DNA from: Methylotenera mobilis 13
GTDB lineage: Bacteria; Pseudomonadota; Gammaproteobacteria; Burkholderiales; Methylophilaceae
Direction: 5' to 3'
Assembly: GCF_000384255.1 (NCBI RefSeq)
Contig: NZ_KB913035.1
Location: forward strand, 1,910,808 to 1,974,807
Length of the DNA stretch: 64,000 nt
Each line of letters begins with the position of its first letter. Positions within the stretch are counted from its first letter, which is position 1. The notes under the pieces are model-generated. The model did not search any database. It saw nothing but the letters and a program-made list of their open reading frames with translations, and was not told the DNA's origin. Shown piece after piece: positions 46,035 to 55,841 of the stretch. Position numbers and translations under genes: made by a program.

Positions 46035-47534
46035 CTACTCTATGGGTAAAGTCACAGTAATAGCAGTGCCGTGTTCAGCGAGTTTATCAATATCAAAACT
46101 ACCGTATAGCGCGGCAACACGCTCTTGCATACCCCTTAAACCAAAAGAATTAGGTTTGTAGGTATCTGCAAAATCAATACCTACACCATTATCACTAATT
46201 TTCATGATTATTTCACCATAATGTAGATTCAACTCTACATGAACAGATGTCGCATTGGCATGCTTTGCAATGTTAGACATCGACTCCTGACAAATCCTAA
46301 ACAAAGTAATCGCCTGATCGGGGGTGACTACAATTTCAGATTGATTCGTTGTAAAAGTGCACGATACACCCACTTGTTTTTCAAATTCTTTAGCCTGCCA
46401 CTCCAGTGCGGCAACAATACCCAAATCCAGAATATTAGGCCTCAAATCGCTCGATATCTTATGTATAGACTCAAATGTACTGTCTACAATAGATTCCAAC
46501 GCCTTTGCGTGCTCAATAGAAACTGATTGACCTGTGGCTATTCGATTAATAATCGACGCCAAACTAATTTTAATTGCTGTTAAATTCCCACCTAGATCAT
46601 CATGAATTTCCCGTGCAATTCTAGTTCGCTCTAGCTCTTTAATTTGATTCATGTGCACAGTTAATTGCGCCAACTCATGACGAGACTCCTGTAACTCATG
46701 TTTTTCATTTTTACTTTGCGTGATGTTAATCATGATTCCAACCCACTGAATAACCCCATCATTCAACACTTTGGGAATTGCGCGCAAATTAATCCATTTG
46801 TTATCTTGCCAATCATTAATCCAAACCCTGCCCTCCCAATCGACCTGAATTAGCTCATCAGCAGAGAGTTTCAAACGCTTCCTTAATGAAGCCCTGTCTC
46901 TTGGATTCATCATTGCAAAAAATAGCTTTGATTGCTGCATCAAATCAGATGCACTAAAACCTAGCAATGCTTTACACCCATCACTAAGGTAGTTAAAAAC
47001 CACGTCACCTTTAGGATCAAGCTGTAGCTGAAAAACTAAACCTGGTGTGTTCGAGATAATCGCTTCAACCCTCGACTCACTATCCAATAAAACTTGGTTA
47101 AATGTGCTTTTACATTCACGACAATCACTTACTGATATCGGTAAGAAGTCATTTTTAATGATTAACAAAAAAGTTTTCTGAGCTGCTGTAATCAATTTAA
47201 CGCGTAACTGATCATGCCCTTTATGTCCAATCAATGGTGTCTGATCCTGCATCAGCCGCAAAAAATCTTGATCGTTTTTATGGGTGTACAGATGCGCCTG
47301 TAAAGTTGTTTTACTCACACCAAGTAGATCTAAAAGCTTGTGAGATTGCAGCTCAGTCAAGCTGCAATGAGTGTTGTTTAATACACTGCTGTTAACATAT
47401 ATAAGCTTCATATCTGAAGCATCAATCAGATAAATTTCATCTGCAACTGCGTTTAATAGCTCACTCAAAAACTGTGGGTTCTCATTAAAAAATACAGGCA
47501 GAGACGCTTGAGGCACTTTAATCGAAACTGTCAT
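46035..47534 (-). CDS. PAS-containing NarX-family sensor histidine kinase
   Basis: The 499-residue protein has an N-terminal PAS-like domain (LLNAVADEIYLIDASDMKLIYVN), a second PAS-like region about residues 155-275 (GLVFQLQLDPKGDVVFNYLSDGCKALLGFSA; WVGIMINITQSKNE), a HisKA_3 dimerisation domain with the phosphorylated His in TRIAREIHDDLGGNLTAIK, and an HATPase domain (FGLRGMQERVAALYGSF). No membrane segments are evident, so it is a cytoplasmic sensor. It is followed by the response regulator gene and divergent from the HD-GYP gene. Confidence 0.92.
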   Translation of the reverse strand: MTVSIKVPQASLPVFFNENPQFLSELLNAVADEIYLIDASDMKLIYVNSSVLNNTHCSLTELQSHKLLDLLGVSKTTLQAHLYTHKNDQDFLRLMQDQTPLIGHKGHDQLRVKLITAAQKTFLLIIKNDFLPISVSDCRECKSTFNQVLLDSESRVEAIISNTPGLVFQLQLDPKGDVVFNYLSDGCKALLGFSASDLMQQSKLFFAMMNPRDRASLRKRLKLSADELIQVDWEGRVWINDWQDNKWINLRAIPKVLNDGVIQWVGIMINITQSKNEKHELQESRHELAQLTVHMNQIKELERTRIAREIHDDLGGNLTAIKISLASIINRIATGQSVSIEHAKALESIVDSTFESIHKISSDLRPNILDLGIVAALEWQAKEFEKQVGVSCTFTTNQSEIVVTPDQAITLFRICQESMSNIAKHANATSVHVELNLHYGEIIMKISDNGVGIDFADTYKPNSFGLRGMQERVAALYGSFDIDKLAEHGTAITVTLPIE

Positions 47535-47697
47535 TTGATTAAACCTTATATTTTCAATAAGTGATAGAAATACTCAATAGCAGAAAGTATCCAAAAAACA
47601 ACTTAGCAAAATCACTTTGGATAGATAAACTTATTATACATTTAAGTATCTCTTCAAAAGGACTAGGTATCATCTAAAGTGCTACTATTGAAACTGA

Positions 47698-47720
47698 ACG
47701 TTAACTTTTAAAGTTAACGT
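47698..47720. repeat. Perfect 23-bp palindrome between divergent signalling genes
   Basis: ACGTTAACTTT (47698-47708), one central T, and AAAGTTAACGT (47710-47720) form a perfect inverted repeat. It lies 100 bp upstream of the HD-GYP ATG and 164 bp upstream of the histidine kinase ATG, inside a 286-bp intergenic region. No T-run follows, so it is unlikely to be a terminator. A dimeric regulator operator is the most plausible role. Confidence 0.6.
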
Positions 47721-47820
47721 GGCTTGTTGCTCAATTTAAAAAAGGCATCAGCACACTTTTTTTTCAACCCTATTTTAAGACATAATGATGGGGTGCTTTA
47801 ATAATAACCAATGAGAAAAC

Positions 47821-48885
47821 ATGCGCATATTGTTAATTGACAACACCGAACTCAACATCACATTACTGAAACATCTGATTAAAAAGATTCCAGAATATGA
47901 GTCGATTGCATTTACCAATCCGGTTAAAGCACTCCTTTGGTGTAGAGACAACGAACCTGACTTAGTCGTGGTCAATTACGCAATGCCTGAGATGGATGGT
48001 ATTCAATTCACGCAGCAGTTCAGAGGTTTCGTGAACAACGAAGACATTCCAGTCTTGATGGTAACCGCCAATAGTGACACATCAATACGTCAAAAGGCTC
48101 TTGCAAGCGGAGTCACTGATTTTTTAAATAAACCTTTAGACAATATTGAATTTATCACCCGTGCAAGAAACATGCTTGCATTACGCCAAAGCCAAAAAGC
48201 CTTAATAGATCGCGCAGCATGGTTAGATGATGAAGTACGTAAAGCCACTGCAAAAATTAAAGATCAAGAACGTGAAACTATATTTTGTTTGGCAAAAGCC
48301 GCTGAATATCGAGATCCTGAAACTGGCGCTCACATTCAGCGCATGGCCCATTACTCTAAGCATATTGCACATGTGCTCGGCTTATCGCTGCAAAAACAAG
48401 AGCTACTGCTTGAAGCCGCCCCAATGCATGATATTGGCAAAGTTGGTATTCCAGATGCTATTTTGCTCAAACCTGGACGTCTGACTCCAGAAGAGTTTGT
48501 CATTATGAAACAGCATGCAGCGATTGGTTACGAACTGCTCAATGCCAATAGTGCTCCTTTACTCAAAATTGCTGCTGAAATAGCACTCACACATCATGAA
48601 AAATATGATGGAAGCGGTTACCCTAATAGTCTATCTGGTGAAAATATTCCTTTGTTTGGAAGGATTGTGGCTGTAGCCGACGTATTTGATGCACTCACTT
48701 CAGAGCGCCCATATAAAAAAGCTTGGTCAGTAGAAGAAGCCTGCCAACTGCTTCGAGACGGTAGTGGCAAACATTTTGACCCATCATGTGTTGATGCATT
48801 TTTTAGTGACTTTGATGAAATCATCAAGATCAAAAACACTTTCCTAGATGATATTCATGAGGATGGAAGCCATGTTCTATTTTGA
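47821..48885 (+). CDS. HD-GYP phosphodiesterase with degenerate receiver domain (RpfG-like)
   Basis: HD-GYP enzymes hydrolyse cyclic di-GMP. The C-terminal domain (about residues 145-345) has the full motif set: AEYRDPETGAHIQRM, MHDIGKVGIPDAIL, LTHHEKYDGSGYP and VVAVADVFDALTSERPYKKA. The N-terminal receiver domain has Asn52 (VVVNYAMPEMDG) where the phosphoacceptor Asp is expected, and only one acid in the N-terminal pair (LLIDNTE). The conserved Thr (MVTAN) and Lys (LNKPL) remain. It may therefore respond without phosphorylation. It is divergent from the histidine kinase, and a flagellar or biofilm role is plausible. Confidence 0.93.
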   Translation: MRILLIDNTELNITLLKHLIKKIPEYESIAFTNPVKALLWCRDNEPDLVVVNYAMPEMDGIQFTQQFRGFVNNEDIPVLMVTANSDTSIRQKALASGVTDFLNKPLDNIEFITRARNMLALRQSQKALIDRAAWLDDEVRKATAKIKDQERETIFCLAKAAEYRDPETGAHIQRMAHYSKHIAHVLGLSLQKQELLLEAAPMHDIGKVGIPDAILLKPGRLTPEEFVIMKQHAAIGYELLNANSAPLLKIAAEIALTHHEKYDGSGYPNSLSGENIPLFGRIVAVADVFDALTSERPYKKAWSVEEACQLLRDGSGKHFDPSCVDAFFSDFDEIIKIKNTFLDDIHEDGSHVLF

Positions 48886-48995
48886 GTCAAAACAACAAGC
48901 AAAATAAATGCGAGTAATTTCGAGCTAAGCAAGACAGACACAAAAATCAACAAAGCACTAACGTAAATCCAGCAAAGTATTGTAAAATTGCATCT

Positions 48996-49089
48996 GGCGG
49001 GCCTCCCCGCATTGTGAAGTAGCCAATCTGGTCAGGTGCGGAAGCAAGCAGCCACAACTATTAAGCAAGTGCCGGGGTCAAGGCTCGCC
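48996..49089 (+). ncRNA. ffs: Small signal recognition particle RNA (4.5S RNA)
   Basis: A 94-base element with end pairing GGCGGGCCT / AGGCTCGCC and the core GGTCAGGTGCGGAAGCAAGC matches bacterial 4.5S RNA. The apical stem reads GC-GGAA-GC instead of the usual CC-GGAA-GG, a compensatory pair of changes that keeps the GGAA tetraloop helix. It lies just upstream of dnaX, a common place in betaproteobacteria, and is followed by a pyrimidine-rich tract. A likely -10 (TGTAAAAT) lies just upstream. Confidence 0.93.
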
Positions 49090-49182
49090 TCTTCTTCTCT
49101 TTAGCAAAAGCACAATTTAAAAGTTAAAGAATCTCCTAATAATTTAAAGACGAAAATACAATTTTCAGCTAAAGTTTAGGCT

Positions 49183-50883
49183 ATGTCATATCAAGTGCTC
49201 GCGCGTAAATGGCGCCCAAAATCGTTTGAAACACTGGTCGGTCAAGACCACGTAGTCCGTGCGCTCACCAATGCTCTTGAACAAAACCGATTGCACCACG
49301 CCTACTTATTCACAGGCACACGAGGTGTCGGTAAAACTACACTCGCGCGTATTCTAGCAAAATCTCTTAACTGTGAAACAGGCATCACCGCAAAGCCATG
49401 TGGTGTTTGCAATGCCTGTACAGAAATAGATAAAGGCCGATTTGTTGATTTAATCGAAGTCGATGCAGCAAGCAACACGCAGGTAGATGCCATGCGCGAC
49501 TTATTAGATAACGCACAATACGCACCAACCGCTGGTCGCTTCAAGGTCTACATTATTGATGAAGTACATATGCTCTCGAAAAGCGCGTTTAATGCCATGC
49601 TAAAAACGCTGGAAGAGCCACCAGCCCACGTCAAATTTATTCTAGCAACCACAGACCCTCAAAAAGTACCGGTAACAGTGCTCTCACGTTGCTTACAGTT
49701 TAATTTACGCCAAATGGCCGGCACTTCAATTACAGGTCATTTGCAAAACATTCTCACACAGGAAAATATCTCATTTGAGCCAACAGCTCTGCACTTAATC
49801 TCTCGTGCCGCTGCAGGCAGCATGCGCGATGCATTATCTCTTACAGATCAAGCAATTGCGTACGGCGGTCAAACAGTCAATGAGTCAGAAGTACGCGCCA
49901 TGTTAGGGGCGATTGACCAAAGTTATTTATACCAACTCCTTGACGCCCTACTTGCCAATGACGGCAACAGTCTGATTAGTCAAGCAAAGGCGATGGAAGA
50001 GCGTAGTATATCTTTTGATGCTGCACTTAACGATCTTGCACAATTACTGCATCAAGTCGCTGTCGCACAAACGGTACCAGAAAGTGTCGCAAATGACCTC
50101 CCAGAGCGCGAAGCACTATTAAATCTAGCTCAAAAAATTCAGCCCGAGACTTTGCAACTTTACTATCAAATAGCGTTATTGGGACGCCGCGATATTGGCT
50201 TAGCGCCAGATGAGTTTGCTGGCTTCACCATGAGTTTGTTACGCATGCTTGCATTTACGCCAAACGAAAGCACCAGTGCCGCCAGCAAAAGCAAAATATC
50301 GAGCGTTACTAACAACAACATACCGATTAGTAGCGCGCGCGCGATGGCGCCAATCTATCAAGGTGAAAACACAAGCAAGCAAGAAGCCGCTACTGAAGTT
50401 GATTACGCACCAACGACTAACGAATATGAATTAATAAAAGATGACGCTAACCAACCTGCATCAACGCTTGCTGAAAACTCAGCTGCACCCCTACACGCTA
50501 GCAACAACAATTTTAATGGTAATTGGCGTGCATTAGTAGACGCATTAAAGCTCGGCCTTGCCAGAGAGCTAGCCAAACACTGTGAGTTGATTGCCTACGA
50601 TGAGCAGAGCATCTCGCTAAGCGTACCTGAAAGCCAGAAGCACTTAGTTTCACCGAATTACCAAGAAAAATTAACAACGGCAATTAGTCAGCATTTTGAC
50701 CGTAAAATCAAACTGCAATTTAGTATTGGCGGTTCAGGCAACACACCTGCCAAACAAATTTATCAAGAAAAAGCTCAAGCACAGGCTAATGCTGAGAATG
50801 CAATAGAAGAAGACAGTTTTGTACAGGCGCTTATTGATGACTTCGGCGCAACAATTATCCCAAACAGTATCAAACCAATTTAA
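49183..50883 (+). CDS. dnaX: DNA polymerase III subunit tau (DnaX)
   Basis: DnaX is the clamp-loader subunit that also links the polymerase cores. The start MSYQVLARKWRPKSFETLVGQDHVVRALTNAL, Walker A GTRGVGKTTLARILAKSLNC, the zinc-binding CGVCNAC region, IIDEVHMLSKSAFNAMLKTLEEPP and LSRCLQFNLR are classical. Length 566 is consistent with a tau form. I see no A-AAA-AAG slippery site near codon 430, so a gamma form made as in E. coli is not evident. It is the first gene of dnaX-ybaB-recR. Confidence 0.97.
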   Translation: MSYQVLARKWRPKSFETLVGQDHVVRALTNALEQNRLHHAYLFTGTRGVGKTTLARILAKSLNCETGITAKPCGVCNACTEIDKGRFVDLIEVDAASNTQVDAMRDLLDNAQYAPTAGRFKVYIIDEVHMLSKSAFNAMLKTLEEPPAHVKFILATTDPQKVPVTVLSRCLQFNLRQMAGTSITGHLQNILTQENISFEPTALHLISRAAAGSMRDALSLTDQAIAYGGQTVNESEVRAMLGAIDQSYLYQLLDALLANDGNSLISQAKAMEERSISFDAALNDLAQLLHQVAVAQTVPESVANDLPEREALLNLAQKIQPETLQLYYQIALLGRRDIGLAPDEFAGFTMSLLRMLAFTPNESTSAASKSKISSVTNNNIPISSARAMAPIYQGENTSKQEAATEVDYAPTTNEYELIKDDANQPASTLAENSAAPLHASNNNFNGNWRALVDALKLGLARELAKHCELIAYDEQSISLSVPESQKHLVSPNYQEKLTTAISQHFDRKIKLQFSIGGSGNTPAKQIYQEKAQAQANAENAIEEDSFVQALIDDFGATIIPNSIKPI

Positions 50884-50902
50884 TCAAATTTAGGAGAATA
50901 AT

Positions 50903-51211
50903 ATGATGAAAGGTGGCATGGGAAATCTCATGAAACAAGCCCAGCAAATGCAAGCCAACATGCAAAAGGCGCAAGAAGAGCTTGCCAACATTGAGGTTGA
51001 AGGTGTTGCAGCTAACGGCTTAGTAAAAGTGCAAATGACCTGCAAAAATGAAGTAAAGCGCGTCACATTAGACGACAGCGTCATGGATGACAAAGAGACT
51101 CTAGAAGATTTATTAGTGATTGCATTAAAAGATGCCACAGCAAAAGCTGAAGCAACCTCATCTTCACGCCTATCAAGCTTTATGCCAGCTGGCATGAAAC
51201 TTCCATTCTAA
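50903..51211 (+). CDS. ybaB: YbaB/EbfC family nucleoid-associated protein
   Basis: YbaB/EbfC proteins are small dimeric DNA-binding proteins. The 102-residue product [54 protein letters not shown] matches the family across its length. It has a TAGGAGAA ribosome-binding site, 19 bp after dnaX, in the conserved dnaX-ybaB-recR order. Confidence 0.96.
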   Translation: MMKGGMGNLMKQAQQMQANMQKAQEELANIEVEGVAANGLVKVQMTCKNEVKRVTLDDSVMDDKETLEDLLVIALKDATAKAEATSSSRLSSFMPAGMKLPF

Positions 51212-51234
51212 TATTAGCCTTAATTAAGACTTTG

Positions 51235-51837
51235 ATGAAAAACCCGCCTGCGCTTGAACAACTCATTGAGAGCTTACGTTGTTTACCAGGTGTAGGGCCA
51301 AAGTCGGCACAGCGAATGGCCTACTACCTTTTACAACGTGATAGACAAGGTGCAAATGGCTTAGCATTGGCGCTAGACAACGCTTTGCAAGTGGTTGATC
51401 ACTGCAAACTGTGCAACACCTTTAGTGAGCAACCCATTTGCCCACTGTGTGAGTCAGCGCAGCGGGACAAAACAGTGCTATGTGTTGTAGAAATGCCAAC
51501 TGACCTCATCATGCTAGAGAACACGCGCGCATACACAGGTATGTATTTTGTACTGATGGGCAGACTGTCGCCACTGGATGGTATTGGTCCTAAAGAAATT
51601 CATTTAGACAAACTGATTAAACGTGCGAACGATGGCATTGTAGAAGAAGTCGTTCTCGCTACCAATTACACAGTAGAAGGTGACGCAACAGCCCACTACA
51701 TTAGTGAGTTATTGCGTGTTCGCGGCATAAAAGTTAGTCGTATTGCACGGGGCATGCCGATGGGTGGCGAGATTGAATACGTTGACTCAGGAACATTGGC
51801 ACAAGCTATGTTAGAACGTAGAAGCGTATTTAAATAG
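51235..51837 (+). CDS. recR: Recombination mediator protein RecR
   Basis: RecR works with RecF/RecO to load RecA at gaps. The 200-residue protein has the HhH region ([20 protein letters not shown]), a four-Cys zinc finger ([16 protein letters not shown]), the Toprim domain ([16 protein letters not shown]) and the Walker-B-like end [24 protein letters not shown] start at ATG 51235; the TTG at 51232 is in frame. No strong ribosome-binding site is seen. Confidence 0.97.
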   Translation: MKNPPALEQLIESLRCLPGVGPKSAQRMAYYLLQRDRQGANGLALALDNALQVVDHCKLCNTFSEQPICPLCESAQRDKTVLCVVEMPTDLIMLENTRAYTGMYFVLMGRLSPLDGIGPKEIHLDKLIKRANDGIVEEVVLATNYTVEGDATAHYISELLRVRGIKVSRIARGMPMGGEIEYVDSGTLAQAMLERRSVFK

Positions 51838-51868
51838 AAACAGACTAGACGTCAGAAACTAATAAAAT

Positions 51869-52513
51869 CTAAGCATTAACCAATGCGAGCAAATCTAATG
51901 GCTCATTAATCGACTGATCTGCACCCCAACTTGCTGGTTTGTCAGTATCGGCAATATATCCATATAGCGCTACAACAGTGCGCATTCCTGCGGCCTTCCC
52001 TGCCTGAATATCTCGCTCAGCGTCACCTACATACCAACATTGCTCCGCCTTAATATCTGCTTGTTTACATGCCATCAACAAAGTGTCAGGAGCAGGCTTA
52101 GGTTGTGGCGCATCATCACCACTAATGACACAGGCTGCTCGCGTCAACAAACCGATACTATGCATTAATGGTTGCGTAAAACGGCGCGGCTTATTGGTCA
52201 CCACACCCCAGGGTATATCTTTAGCCTCTAGCGTAGTCAACAACTCAGAGATACCGTCAAAAAGAATTGGCTTGCGTGTTAACACTTGGTCATAGATGGC
52301 GAGATACTCATCCCGCATCTTATCAAATAGCGCGTCATCGGCTGTCAAATCGAATCCAACTGCTAACAAACCCTTAGAACCATGTGAAGCATAAGGCCTA
52401 ATAATGTCAAGTGGTAACTCAGCCAAACCATGGCGCGCTCGTTGCAAATTAAGCGCATAAGCAAGATCATGCGCGGTGTCTACTAAGGTGCCGTCTAAAT
52501 CAAATAAAATCAT
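51869..52513 (-). CDS. gph: HAD phosphatase, phosphoglycolate phosphatase-like
   Basis: The 214-residue protein has the HAD motifs [16 protein letters not shown] (Asp nucleophile), [14 protein letters not shown] and [12 protein letters not shown] / [18 protein letters not shown]. It is probably phosphoglycolate phosphatase (Gph), which in many proteobacteria sits directly after ubiG, as here with a 4-bp overlap. HAD substrate prediction from sequence alone is uncertain. Confidence 0.88.
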   Translation of the reverse strand: MILFDLDGTLVDTAHDLAYALNLQRARHGLAELPLDIIRPYASHGSKGLLAVGFDLTADDALFDKMRDEYLAIYDQVLTRKPILFDGISELLTTLEAKDIPWGVVTNKPRRFTQPLMHSIGLLTRAACVISGDDAPQPKPAPDTLLMACKQADIKAEQCWYVGDAERDIQAGKAAGMRTVVALYGYIADTDKPASWGADQSINEPLDLLALVNA

Positions 52514-53244
52514 GACTGATAATCACTAAGCTCTGTGTGTAGTAAATAATTAACAGATACATCATTACTCAGCGAATAATGCTGCGTAAAAGGTTGGTAA
52601 CTCATACCACGCATACCAGCAACAGTTAAACCAGATTGCCTCACCCAATTGGATAATTCTGATGGCTTAATAAATTTTGCGTAATCATGCGTACCTTTTG
52701 GCAACATGTTCAATATATACTCAGCACCCAGCACTGCAAATAAATAAGCTTTAGGATTACGGTTAATCGTTGAAAAGAAGACAGCGCCACCAGGCTTCAC
52801 TAGTTTTGCACACGCAGCGACGATAGAGGCTGGGTCAGGCACATGCTCTAACATTTCCATACACGTGACAATATCAAAACTTGCAGGTTGCTCAAGCGCT
52901 AATTGCTCTACTGAAGTAAGGATATAACTTACTTTTGCACCGCTTTCTAACTGATGCAATTTAGCCACATTGAGTGCTTTTTCACCCAAATCTATCCCGG
53001 TCACATCAGCACCTTTAAAATACATAGATTCGGACAAAATTCCACCGCCACAACCTACATCAAGTACACGCTTACCACTCAAGCTAGCTAAACTATCGAT
53101 GTAATTCAAGCGTAGTGGGTTAATTTCATGTAAAGGTTTAAATTCGCTATTTTTATCCCACCACTTATGGGCAAGCTCGCCAAATTTCTGCAACTCTAGT
53201 ACATCGGCGTTTAATGTTTGTATTGTCTTAGCTTCGGTTGCCAT
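52510..53244 (-). CDS. ubiG: Ubiquinone biosynthesis O-methyltransferase UbiG
   Basis: UbiG carries out both O-methylations in ubiquinone synthesis. The protein has the family start ([27 protein letters not shown]), SAM motif [33 protein letters not shown] and [11 protein letters not shown], followed by [16 protein letters not shown]. Length 244 is normal. The start at 53244 overlaps the upstream deaminase gene by 34 bp; a slightly later start cannot be excluded. Confidence 0.95.
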   Translation of the reverse strand: MATEAKTIQTLNADVLELQKFGELAHKWWDKNSEFKPLHEINPLRLNYIDSLASLSGKRVLDVGCGGGILSESMYFKGADVTGIDLGEKALNVAKLHQLESGAKVSYILTSVEQLALEQPASFDIVTCMEMLEHVPDPASIVAACAKLVKPGGAVFFSTINRNPKAYLFAVLGAEYILNMLPKGTHDYAKFIKPSELSNWVRQSGLTVAGMRGMSYQPFTQHYSLSNDVSVNYLLHTELSDYQS

Positions 53245-54563
53245 GTTTGGATAATTTCCTTTAACTCTACTGGTTCTATATTTGCGTATGTCCCATGGCT
53301 GTAACGCAACTCACCTGCCACCCAAGTATGGGTCACATGCTCTCGCCCACAGCTGTAAACCAAATGCGAAACAGGATCATAACAAGGTGAGATTGAAAAG
53401 TCGCTTAATTTAACAGCGACTAAATCGGCCTGCTTACCTATTTCAATACTACCAACCTTATTCTCTAATCCGATTGCTCTTGCTGCGTTAATGGTCACCA
53501 TTTTAAGCGCTTGGTGAGCAGGCAGTACTGAGGCGTCCTCAGTAACACCTTTTGATAATAAAGCAGCAAGACGCATCTCACTGAACATATCAAGGCGATT
53601 ATTACTTGCAGCACCATCTGTACCGATGCATACGTTGACATTATTTTTTAATAAAGCACTAATTGGCGCAATACCACTTCCTAACTTCAAGTTAGAAGCC
53701 GGGCAATGAGCAACATGGCATCCATACTCAGCTAACATATCAATCTCATGTGGCATCAAATGTACGCCATGTGCAGCAATAAAACCTGGCCCAAGCAAAC
53801 CGATATCTGCAACTCGTTGAATAGGTCTCACACCATAGCTAGCCTCACTCTGGCTTATCTCATCACGTGTTTCGTGTAAATGCGTATGTATCCCTAAGCC
53901 CAACTGCTCTGCATAGGTCAATACCTTCTCAAAAGTCTGGTTTGATATCGTATAAGGTGCATGAGGCGCTAATGATGAACTTATTAATGGATTACTGCGC
54001 CAACTATCATGCGCCTCAAATCCTTTTTGCAAATAATCATCGGCATCAGCCGCATAGTTTGTAGGAAACTCAAGCACAGTTAAGCCCAAATGTGCTCGAA
54101 TACCAGCTTTACTAGCTGCGGCTGCAGTTGCCTGCGGATAAAAATACATATCATTAAAGCAAGTTGTACCACCACTCAGCATTTCAGCACTCGCAAGCAA
54201 AGATGCATCTTCAACATAACGCTCTGTTACGATAGCGCGCTCTGCAGGCCAAATATGATTATTCAACCAAATCATTAAAGGCTGATCATCTGCAATCCCT
54301 CTCATTAATGTCATCGCAGCATGCGTATGCGCATTAATCAAGCCTGGAATTAAAACATGATCATCTAAAACGACTGACTCAGTTGCTGTATATCTAATTC
54401 TAGCTTGAGCTGTTGGCAGTACATCAACAATCACCTGATGATGAATGACAACAGTGTAAAACTCATGCAAATTATTGCTTGAATCCACAGGGACAACCCA
54501 ACGTGCTTCAATCATCAGTTCAACATGAGTTACCAGTGTTGGTAATTGTTCTTGTTTTGTCAT
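53211..54563 (-). CDS. mtaD: 5'-methylthioadenosine/S-adenosylhomocysteine deaminase (amidohydrolase)
   Basis: This TRZ/ATZ-family amidohydrolase of 450 residues has the metal-binding [29 protein letters not shown] and [18 protein letters not shown] motifs. Such proteins upstream of ubiG-gph in gamma- and betaproteobacteria deaminate SAH or MTA, and SAH is the by-product of UbiG, which fits the overlap. The exact substrate (SAH, MTA or another adenosine) is uncertain. Confidence 0.85.
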   Translation of the reverse strand: MTKQEQLPTLVTHVELMIEARWVVPVDSSNNLHEFYTVVIHHQVIVDVLPTAQARIRYTATESVVLDDHVLIPGLINAHTHAAMTLMRGIADDQPLMIWLNNHIWPAERAIVTERYVEDASLLASAEMLSGGTTCFNDMYFYPQATAAAASKAGIRAHLGLTVLEFPTNYAADADDYLQKGFEAHDSWRSNPLISSSLAPHAPYTISNQTFEKVLTYAEQLGLGIHTHLHETRDEISQSEASYGVRPIQRVADIGLLGPGFIAAHGVHLMPHEIDMLAEYGCHVAHCPASNLKLGSGIAPISALLKNNVNVCIGTDGAASNNRLDMFSEMRLAALLSKGVTEDASVLPAHQALKMVTINAARAIGLENKVGSIEIGKQADLVAVKLSDFSISPCYDPVSHLVYSCGREHVTHTWVAGELRYSHGTYANIEPVELKEIIQTWQPKLRQYKH

Positions 54564-54582
54564 AGAACCTCATTCTACCAAT

Positions 54583-54610
54583 AAAAAAGCCCCGCAGAGC
54601 GGGGCTTTTT
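54583..54610. terminator. Strong terminator after ompA
   Basis: A perfect 7-bp GC stem GCCCCGC / GCGGGGC with an AGA loop is preceded by six A and followed by five T on the + strand, so it would work in either direction. It lies 13 bp after the ompA stop and 20 bp upstream of the mtaD start, so it insulates mtaD from ompA transcription. Confidence 0.93.
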
Positions 54611-54623
54611 AAAACTAGAAAAA

Positions 54624-55715
54624 TTATTTACAACCTTTTTCCATTGAGCGTGTTGCTTCAATCTCAACACGACGGTTTGGCGCTAAACATTCAATTAATG
54701 CTTTACGACCTTTTACGCCATCGCAATCAACCACAGGCACTAATTCACCTTTACCAACAGCAACTAAACGATCAGCTTCAATACCTTGAGCAATCAAATA
54801 ATCACGCACTTGGTTAGCACGTTTTTCAGATAGTTTTTGGTTGTAAGCTTCACTACCAAGTTTATCTGTGTGGCCAACCACTTTAACGCTTGCAAATATT
54901 TTATTTTCTTTCATTTTAGGCACAACTTCGTTGTCTAAAACGCTAGTATCTTTTAATTTAGCTTCGTCAAAAGCAAATAATTTAGAAGCTTCAATTGTGA
55001 TTGTTTCATACTCAGGTACACATACTGGTGCTGGCGCAGGTTCAGCAGCAGCGACAACTGGTGATGGTGCAACTGGTGCTGGCTCAGGCTCAACTGCCGC
55101 TACTGGCATTAAAGCTGGCGCGCCAAAGCGAATAATACCGCCTAAGCTTAATAGCGTATTACCGATTGTGTTTGTGTCTCTGTCAAAAGCACCGCTATCT
55201 GTCGTAGTTTTTGCACGGCTCCATTGATGGCGAACATCAGCTTGTAAGCCAAATGTATCGTTAAACAGATATTGTGCACCTAAACCAACATTTGCTAACC
55301 ATGAAGTTTTTTTAGCATCAACGTCTGCTGTCGCGTGGCTGTAGTCAACATCATTACGTGCTACACCTAAACCTGCTAACAAGAATGGACGGAATTTATC
55401 ACGACTAAACATGTATAAAGCATCAACGCCTAATGTCGTTTGTTTATAACGGCCACCAACACCAGCAATGCCTGTGTCTTCACTTGCACGGTTATAACCT
55501 AAACCACCTTGGATGTCCCAATGCTCAGACAATTCTTTACCAAGTTTGATGAATGCGCCACCACCGTTATCAGCTTCTAGGTCGCTGTCTGTATCCATGT
55601 AGCTAACACCTGGTACTGCATACCAAGCGCCACGATACATATCTTCTGCAGACACAGCAAATGCCGCTAAACCTAATGTCGCTGCAACAGCGATATTCAA
55701 GATATTCTTTTTCAT
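54624..55715 (-). CDS. ompA: OmpA family outer-membrane protein
   Basis: The 363-residue protein has a signal peptide (LNIAVAATLGLAAFAVSAEDMY), an N-terminal eight-strand beta-barrel region (about residues 25-200, with alternating aromatic strands), a Pro/Ala/Val-rich linker with repeated EPAPAP-type sequence, and a C-terminal OmpA peptidoglycan-binding domain (SVKVVGHTDKLGSEAYNQKLSEKRANQVRDYL). It anchors the outer membrane to the wall. A strong AAGGAG site, its own upstream region and a strong terminator suggest an abundant single-gene transcript. Confidence 0.93.
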   Translation of the reverse strand: MKKNILNIAVAATLGLAAFAVSAEDMYRGAWYAVPGVSYMDTDSDLEADNGGGAFIKLGKELSEHWDIQGGLGYNRASEDTGIAGVGGRYKQTTLGVDALYMFSRDKFRPFLLAGLGVARNDVDYSHATADVDAKKTSWLANVGLGAQYLFNDTFGLQADVRHQWSRAKTTTDSGAFDRDTNTIGNTLLSLGGIIRFGAPALMPVAAVEPEPAPVAPSPVVAAAEPAPAPVCVPEYETITIEASKLFAFDEAKLKDTSVLDNEVVPKMKENKIFASVKVVGHTDKLGSEAYNQKLSEKRANQVRDYLIAQGIEADRLVAVGKGELVPVVDCDGVKGRKALIECLAPNRRVEIEATRSMEKGCK

Positions 55716-55841
55716 TCTTATTACTCCTTGTTAATGAATCTTTTACTGAAGTGATAATACCCATATAGTGAAGATAACGCAACCTCCTATGTATTGTAGA
55801 TATTAGCTTTCAGCTACTTTTGTTGCTTAAATACAACAAAT

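Noticed and set aside
50130-50150. Programmed frameshift site in dnaX
   Set aside because: A run of six A is present, but it is near codon 316, far before the usual gamma end, and lacks the A-AAA-AAG pattern and a clear downstream stem.
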